DNA of 46,857 nucleotides from RGIG9079 sp964567845. GTDB taxonomy: Bacteria > Bacteroidota > Bacteroidia > Bacteroidales > Marinifilaceae. Under the pieces are notes generated by a model. That model made no database searches. It had not been told where the DNA came from and saw only the letters and a program-made list of their open reading frames with translations. Position 1 is the stretch's first letter; each line of letters starts with the position of its first letter. A program made the position numbers and the translations under genes. Positions 42,627 to 46,857 of the stretch are shown here, piece by piece. The stretch lies in NCBI GenBank assembly GCA_964567845.1, contig CAZMOG010000007.1, positions 1 through 46,857 on the forward strand, given 5' to 3'.

Positions 42627-43268
42627 ATGAATTACAATACACAACGAAAAAAGTTATTGCTTCCGGAGTATGGTCGGAATATTCAATCTATGGTTGATTA
42701 TCTCTTAACCATTGAAGATAGAGATAAGAGAACAGAGCAAGCTTATGCGGTTATCGATGTTATGGGAAATTTAAATCCTCAGTTGCGTGATGTTCCTGAT
42801 TTCCGCCATAAACTATGGGACCATTTGGCAATTATGTCAGATTTTAAGCTTGATATAGATTCTCCGTATGAGTTGCCCGAGCGTGAAATTCTTCATAAAA
42901 CACCTGAAAAGATTCCATATAGCAGTGGAGTGATTCGTGCACGTCATTATGGAAAGTCGGTAGAGAAGTTGATCGATAAGATTAAGGAGATTACCGACCC
43001 GGAGCAGAGAAGAGCATTGATTGCCTTGACTGCAAACCACATGAAGAAATCGTATCTGACATGGAATCGTGACAGTGTCGAGGATAATCAGATTATTTCT
43101 GATATTAATGAGATGTATGGTGAGGAGCTTATTCCGCTTGAGGGCGTGATGTTGTCGAATCAGAAGGAGTTGTTGCAGCGTAAGAACAACAATAACAATG
43201 GTAAAAACAACCATGCGCGCCAGGTTCGCAAGAATGGTCATACAATGCAGCATAGAAGAAAGCAGTAG
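42627..43268 (+). CDS. DUF4290 family protein
   Basis: This 213-residue soluble protein belongs to DUF4290, a family restricted to Bacteroidetes, recognised from its opening YNTQRKKLLLPEYGRNIQ and the DFRHKLWDHL segment. It is helical and ends in a basic Asn/Lys/Arg-rich tail (about residues 187-213), which could contact nucleic acid. Function is unknown. It starts 5 nt after the helicase and is followed 2 nt later by folK, so the three genes are probably one transcript. Confidence 0.87.
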   Translation: MNYNTQRKKLLLPEYGRNIQSMVDYLLTIEDRDKRTEQAYAVIDVMGNLNPQLRDVPDFRHKLWDHLAIMSDFKLDIDSPYELPEREILHKTPEKIPYSSGVIRARHYGKSVEKLIDKIKEITDPEQRRALIALTANHMKKSYLTWNRDSVEDNQIISDINEMYGEELIPLEGVMLSNQKELLQRKNNNNNGKNNHARQVRKNGHTMQHRRKQ

Positions 43269-43270
43269 TT

Positions 43271-43777
43271 ATGGAGGTTCTGCTTCTGTTGGGAGGTAAT
43301 TGTGGAGATAGATTGGCATTGTTGCGCAGTGCATTGATGTCAATAGAGCAGAGAATAGGTGTAGTAAAGGGGTGTTCGTCGGTCTATGAAACCGAGCCGT
43401 GGGGCTTTGAGAGTAATGATGCTTTCTACAATATGGCTGTGTTGGTAGAAACGCCCCTTGATGGTTATGCGGTTCTGGACCATGCTTTGCAAATAGAAAA
43501 GGAGTTGGGCAGAGTACGTGTTGAAGGGGCTGGCTATACTTTGCGCCCTATGGATATTGATATTATTCTTTATGGTGATAAGGTTATAAAGAGTGACAGA
43601 TTGCAGGTGCCGCACCCGCGTATGTGTGAAAGAGGGTTTGTGCTTGTTCCGGCGGTGGAATTGTTGCCAAATTATGTGCATCCCGAAAGAAATTTAACAC
43701 TATCTACCCTGCTTACAAACTGTTCCGACAGCTTGGATGTAAAAAAAGTTGGAGAAATATTTGGTTTAAAGGAATGA
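43271..43777 (+). CDS. folK: 2-amino-4-hydroxy-6-hydroxymethyldihydropteridine pyrophosphokinase
   Basis: HPPK transfers pyrophosphate from ATP to hydroxymethyl-dihydropterin in folate synthesis. The 168-residue enzyme has LLGGNCGDR, SSVYETEPWGF, the metal-binding DIDIILYG (Asp pair near 96 and 98) and VPHPRMCERGFVL, all in order. The usual substrate-loop GPR is replaced by YTLRPMD. No other folate genes are adjacent. It is the last gene of the helicase-DUF4290-folK run. Confidence 0.95.
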   Translation: MEVLLLLGGNCGDRLALLRSALMSIEQRIGVVKGCSSVYETEPWGFESNDAFYNMAVLVETPLDGYAVLDHALQIEKELGRVRVEGAGYTLRPMDIDIILYGDKVIKSDRLQVPHPRMCERGFVLVPAVELLPNYVHPERNLTLSTLLTNCSDSLDVKKVGEIFGLKE

Positions 43778-43791
43778 TTGTTCTAATTTTG
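43760..43791 (+). promoter_or_regulatory. promoter of rpmE
   Basis: TTTG (43760-43763), a 20-nt spacer and TAATTTTG (43784-43791) match the Bacteroides -33/-7 consensus. The -33 box lies inside the end of folK. The ATG follows 42 nt downstream. Confidence 0.72.
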
Positions 43792-43832
43792 CAGTCCGAA
43801 TTGAGAAGAAAACAATTAAAAATAAAATAAAC

Positions 43833-44096
43833 ATGAAAAAGGGAATACATCCTGAGGATTACAGATTGGTAGCGTTTAAGGATATGTCTAATGGTATTAC
43901 AACCATTACAAAGTCAACAGCTGCTACTAAGGAGACTATTGAGATTGACGGCGTTGAGTATCCATTGATTAAGATGGAGATTTCTAATACCTCTCACCCG
44001 TTCTATACAGGTAAGGTAAAATTGGTTGATACTGCCGGTCGTGTTGATAAGTTCATGAGCCGTTATAAGAACCATATGGCTAACAGAAAGAAGTAA
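43833..44096 (+). CDS. rpmE2: 50S ribosomal protein L31 type B
   Basis: L31 links the two ribosomal subunits at the central protuberance. The 87-residue protein has the type B form: KKGIHPEDYR at the start, SHPFYTG in the middle and no CxxC zinc motif. Type B L31 is the zinc-independent form. It is transcribed alone from its own promoter and ends with a clear terminator. Confidence 0.96.
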   Translation: MKKGIHPEDYRLVAFKDMSNGITTITKSTAATKETIEIDGVEYPLIKMEISNTSHPFYTGKVKLVDTAGRVDKFMSRYKNHMANRKK

Positions 44097-44122
44097 TTTG
44101 ATTATTTCTTTTTCGAAGATCT

Positions 44123-44155
44123 AAGGAGAGTGGCTGAGGCGCTCTCCTTTTTTTT
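44123..44155 (+). terminator. intrinsic terminator of rpmE
   Basis: AAGGAGAG (44123-44130) and CTCTCCTT (44142-44149) form an 8-bp stem with loop TGGCTGAGGCG, followed by a T-run. The left arm and loop resemble the 5' end of tRNA-Ser. Confidence 0.92.
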
Positions 44156-44187
44156 AATCTCGAAATAAATTTAAACAGCTTCTAAAC

Positions 44188-44204
44188 TTGGCACGGCTTT
44201 TGCG
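44188..44204 (+). promoter_or_regulatory. sigma-54 (RpoN) type -24/-12 promoter of lon
   Basis: TTGGCACG, four bases (GCTT), then TTGCG. The invariant GG (44190-44191) and GC (44202-44203) are 12 nt apart, as required for sigma-54 holoenzyme. Transcription would start near 44215, giving a leader of about 55 nt before the lon ATG. No TAnnTTTG element was seen in the same gap. RpoN promoters need an enhancer-binding activator, which is not encoded in this window. Binding is inferred from the motif only. Confidence 0.72.
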
Positions 44205-44268
44205 TATATGTAGTAACGGATAAAATGAGTAGAATAAACTGACAAAATGTCGGTAAAAATGTGTTTGT

Positions 44269-46686
44269 ATGACTAAGATAGAGAGTTTTGTAGAGATGTT
44301 TGACGATATGGCAGATGAGCAACATGAAAGAATTATTCCGATTGTTGCTGAGGATCAGGATGTAACCGATGATGCGGTACATTTTCCTGACACTATGCCA
44401 ATTTTACCGCTTCGCAATGCCGTAATGTTTCCCGGTGTAATAACTCCGGTGAGCGTGGGTAGAAAGCGTTCGCTGAAATTGATTCGCAATGCCTATAAAA
44501 AGGGATTGGCGATAGGAACAATTGCGCAGATTGATGAAAAGGTCGAGACTCCAAATCAGAATGATCTGTATAGAGTGGGAACAGTTGCCGATATATTGAA
44601 GATTTTGGAAATGCCCGATGGCTCTACAACTGCCATACTGCAGGGAAAACGTCGTTTTGTCCTTGATGATATTCTATATAGCGACCCATATCACATGGGT
44701 AAGATTACTCTTTTGAAGGAGTCCTTGCCTGACAAACACGATAAGGAGTATAATGCTATTGTTGAGTCGGTTCGCGATTCGGCAACCAAGTTGGTGAAGC
44801 TCTCTTCTAATTTGCCTCCCGAGGCAAACTTTGCATTGCGTAACATTGATAACTCGATGTTCCTGGTGAATTTCGTTGCCAATAATGCAGGAGTGGATTT
44901 TCTTTCACGTCAGCAGTTGTTGGAGATCGACGATGCCAAGGAGCGTGCATCGTTCCTTTTGGAGATTCTGGGCAAGCAGATTTCGTTAATGAAGCTTAAA
45001 AACGAGATTCAAGAGCGTGTAAAAGGAGAGTTGGATAAACAACAGCGTGAGTATTTCTTGCACCAACAGATTAAGACCATCCAGGATGAGCTGGGCGATA
45101 ACCCTATAGATGAGGAGATTGCCGAGCTTGAGGAGGCCTCGTACAAGAAAAAATGGTCAGAAAGTGTTCAGGCATGTTTCAATAAGGAGATTGCCAAGTT
45201 GAAGCGTTTGAACCCTGCAAGTCCCGATTATTCGGTGCAGTTCAACTATATTCGTGAAATGCTTGATTTGCCTTGGAACGAGTACTCGGTTGATAATCTG
45301 AACCTTAAAAACGCTGAGAAGGTGTTGGACGAGGATCACTATGGCTTGGAGAAGGTTAAAGAGCGTATCCTGGAGTATATGGCGGTCTTGAAGTTGAAAT
45401 CGGATATGAAATCGCCCATTTTGTGTCTGTATGGACCTCCGGGAGTGGGTAAAACTTCGTTGGGACAGTCGGTTGCTCGTGCCGTTGGCAGAAAATATGT
45501 AAGAATGTCATTGGGAGGGGTGCACGATGAGTCGGAGATTCGTGGCCACAGAAAAACCTATATCGGTTCAATGATGGGACGCATTCTGCAGAATATAAAG
45601 AAGGCAGGAACATCGAATCCTGTGTTTATTCTTGACGAGATTGATAAAATCGGTAAGGATATTCACGGAGACCCTCAATCAGCTCTTTTGGAGGTTTTGG
45701 ATCCGGAGCAGAATACTGCATTCCACGATAATTATCTGGATATTGACTACGATTTGTCTAAGGTGATGTTTATTGCAACAGCAAATGACCTTAGTACAAT
45801 TGCTCCTGCATTGCGTGACCGTCTTGAGATTATCGAGGTGAGTGGTTATCTTGCCGAGGAGAAGCGCGAGATTGCTAAGCGCCATTTGGTTCGCAAGCAG
45901 ATGGAGAACCACGGAGTTAAGCCTTCAAATGTTGAGTTCCCCGATGAGGTTATCGATTTTATAATTGAGAAATATACCCGTGAGTCAGGTGTACGTGCTT
46001 TGGATAAGGCTATTGCAAAGATTATGCGTCATGTGGCCCGTAAGGTTGCAACCAATAAGCGTTTCAGTATTGTTTTGGATACCGATAAGGTTAAGGAGTA
46101 TTTGGGTTCCCCAATCTTCAACCGCGAGGAGTATCAGGGCAATGAGTTGCCGGGTGTAGTTACCGGATTGGCATGGACCGCAGTAGGCGGAGATATTCTT
46201 TTTGTTGAGGCAAGTATCAGTAAGGGCAAGGGAACATTGACAATGACGGGAAATTTGGGCGATGTTATGAAGGAGTCGGCCACAATTGCCTTGGAGTATA
46301 TCAAGTCTCACCCCGAGATTATAGGTATTTCCGATACTCTGTTCGATGAGAAGAGTGTTCATATCCATGTTCCCGAGGGAGCAGTTCCGAAGGATGGCCC
46401 ATCGGCCGGTATTACAATGGTGACTGCAATGGCGTCGGCATTGACCGGTAGAAAGGTTAAGAAGGCTTTGGCTATGACCGGCGAGATGACTCTTCGCGGT
46501 AAGGTGCTTCCTGTTGGAGGTATTCGTGAAAAGGTTCTTGCAGCTAAGCGTTCAGGTATTAAGGAGATTATTCTTTGTGCTGAGAATAAAAAGGATATTG
46601 CCGAGATTAAGAAAGAGTACATTAAGGGCTTGAAATTCCACTATGTTGAGCGCATCGACGAAGTCCTGGAAATTGCCCTGTTGTAA
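44269..46686 (+). CDS. lon: ATP-dependent Lon protease
   Basis: Lon is the cytoplasmic AAA+ serine protease that removes damaged and short-lived regulatory proteins. The 805-residue protein has the N-terminal substrate-binding domain (PILPLRNAVMFPG, from about residue 44), a long coiled coil (about 240-310), Walker A GPPGVGKT (389-396) and Walker B VFILDEIDK. The proteolytic domain has S712 in KDGPSAG and K755 in GGIREKVLAA; their 43-residue spacing equals that of E. coli S679/K722. The first 40 residues are an acidic extension. It is transcribed alone from what looks like a sigma-54 promoter. Confidence 0.97.
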   Translation: MTKIESFVEMFDDMADEQHERIIPIVAEDQDVTDDAVHFPDTMPILPLRNAVMFPGVITPVSVGRKRSLKLIRNAYKKGLAIGTIAQIDEKVETPNQNDLYRVGTVADILKILEMPDGSTTAILQGKRRFVLDDILYSDPYHMGKITLLKESLPDKHDKEYNAIVESVRDSATKLVKLSSNLPPEANFALRNIDNSMFLVNFVANNAGVDFLSRQQLLEIDDAKERASFLLEILGKQISLMKLKNEIQERVKGELDKQQREYFLHQQIKTIQDELGDNPIDEEIAELEEASYKKKWSESVQACFNKEIAKLKRLNPASPDYSVQFNYIREMLDLPWNEYSVDNLNLKNAEKVLDEDHYGLEKVKERILEYMAVLKLKSDMKSPILCLYGPPGVGKTSLGQSVARAVGRKYVRMSLGGVHDESEIRGHRKTYIGSMMGRILQNIKKAGTSNPVFILDEIDKIGKDIHGDPQSALLEVLDPEQNTAFHDNYLDIDYDLSKVMFIATANDLSTIAPALRDRLEIIEVSGYLAEEKREIAKRHLVRKQMENHGVKPSNVEFPDEVIDFIIEKYTRESGVRALDKAIAKIMRHVARKVATNKRFSIVLDTDKVKEYLGSPIFNREEYQGNELPGVVTGLAWTAVGGDILFVEASISKGKGTLTMTGNLGDVMKESATIALEYIKSHPEIIGISDTLFDEKSVHIHVPEGAVPKDGPSAGITMVTAMASALTGRKVKKALAMTGEMTLRGKVLPVGGIREKVLAAKRSGIKEIILCAENKKDIAEIKKEYIKGLKFHYVERIDEVLEIALL

Positions 46687-46857
46687 TCCTATGGCTTGAT
46701 TTCAACTTGTCAGCAGTTAATTCGGAGTATGTTTTTTCAATAATGACGCTCACGGCTCAAGTTTATTAAAAAGAGATATACTCAAAATGAATAGCACAAA
46801 AAAGGGTATAATTGACAAAAACGGTTGGTAAAAACGCTGTAAATTTCTCAATTATAG
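46687..46857. other. non-coding end of the window after lon
   Basis: No terminator hairpin, RNA gene or convincing open frame was found in these 171 nt. A 14-codon frame at 46787-46831 is too short and has no supporting signal. The region may hold the promoter of a gene beyond the window. Confidence 0.5.

Noticed and set aside
46787..46831. 14-codon frame after lon
   Set aside because: Too short, no ribosome binding site, no conserved features; probably part of an untranslated region.
1..46857. depletion of GATATC as a sign of long-term EcoRV-like restriction
   Set aside because: I saw the site at least near 4405, 6182 and 21588 but could not count reliably by eye, so no claim of depletion is made. 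A full count against base-composition expectation over the genome would decide.
1..46857. CRISPR arrays, insertion sequences, prophage genes or rRNA
   Set aside because: No regularly spaced repeats, transposase or phage motifs, or rRNA-like sequence were seen on either strand.

Overview
The window is a gene-dense stretch of a Bacteroidota chromosome, most likely order Bacteroidales; the genus cannot be fixed from sequence alone. The evidence is a SusC/SusD pair with a FecI-type ECF sigma/FecR module, Bacteroides-type -7 promoter elements (TAnnTTTG) in front of many genes, a bacterial V-type ATPase operon in the Bacteroidetes gene order, DUF4290, BACON and 6-bladed beta-propeller lipoproteins, lipid A kinase LpxK, and a tRNA without an encoded CCA end.

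Layout. 64-2007 (minus): clpP-clpX. 2083-7290 (plus): threonine operon, namely a 30-codon Met/Thr/Ile-rich leader peptide, the aspartokinase-homoserine dehydrogenase fusion, a phosphomutase-fold proposed homoserine kinase, and thrC. 7330-10201: a secreted GH127-type glycosidase and a cysteine-rich C_GCAxxG_C_C protein, in the same direction. 10208-19385: ECF sigma factor, FecR anti-sigma factor, SusC-like receptor with an STN signalling domain, SusD, a BACON lipoprotein and a TlpA-like thioredoxin lipoprotein, closed by a strong terminator. 19467-21310 (minus): a two-gene type II restriction-modification system whose nuclease is recognisably EcoRV-like. 21454-22590: a beta-propeller lipoprotein. 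22671-25055 (minus): exbB-exbD-DUF4136 lipoprotein-outer-membrane barrel. 25255-32723: V-ATPase operon E-(DUF2764)-A-B-D-I-K. 32803-34110 (minus): murA. 34188-34286: a decayed propeller fragment. 34398-35528: a second propeller lipoprotein. 35600-38598: lpxK-pnp-AI-2E transporter. 38606-39964 (minus): an S37-family secreted peptidase. 40138-40222: tRNA-Leu(CAA). 40351-43777: pcrA/uvrD-type helicase, DUF4290 and folK. 43833-44096: L31 type B. 44188-46686: lon, preceded by a near-perfect sigma-54 promoter.

How the parts work together. The thr operon supplies every step that commits aspartate-family carbon to threonine, and its leader peptide is enriched in codons for the pathway's own products, which suggests translation-coupled control. 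The FecI-FecR-SusC(STN)-SusD set is a trans-envelope signalling and uptake unit with two surface or periplasmic lipoprotein partners; its substrate is not evident. The V-ATPase c subunit carries all five residues that bind Na+ in Enterococcus hirae NtpK at exactly matching spacing, so the enzyme is probably sodium-coupled. MurA carries Asp in place of the fosfomycin-target Cys.

Most interesting for follow-up: the -24/-12 promoter of lon, the thr leader peptide with mutually exclusive RNA pairings, the EcoRV-like restriction system with an unusual methylase motif, and the Na+ signature of the V-ATPase. No CRISPR array, insertion sequence, phage or rRNA gene was seen.
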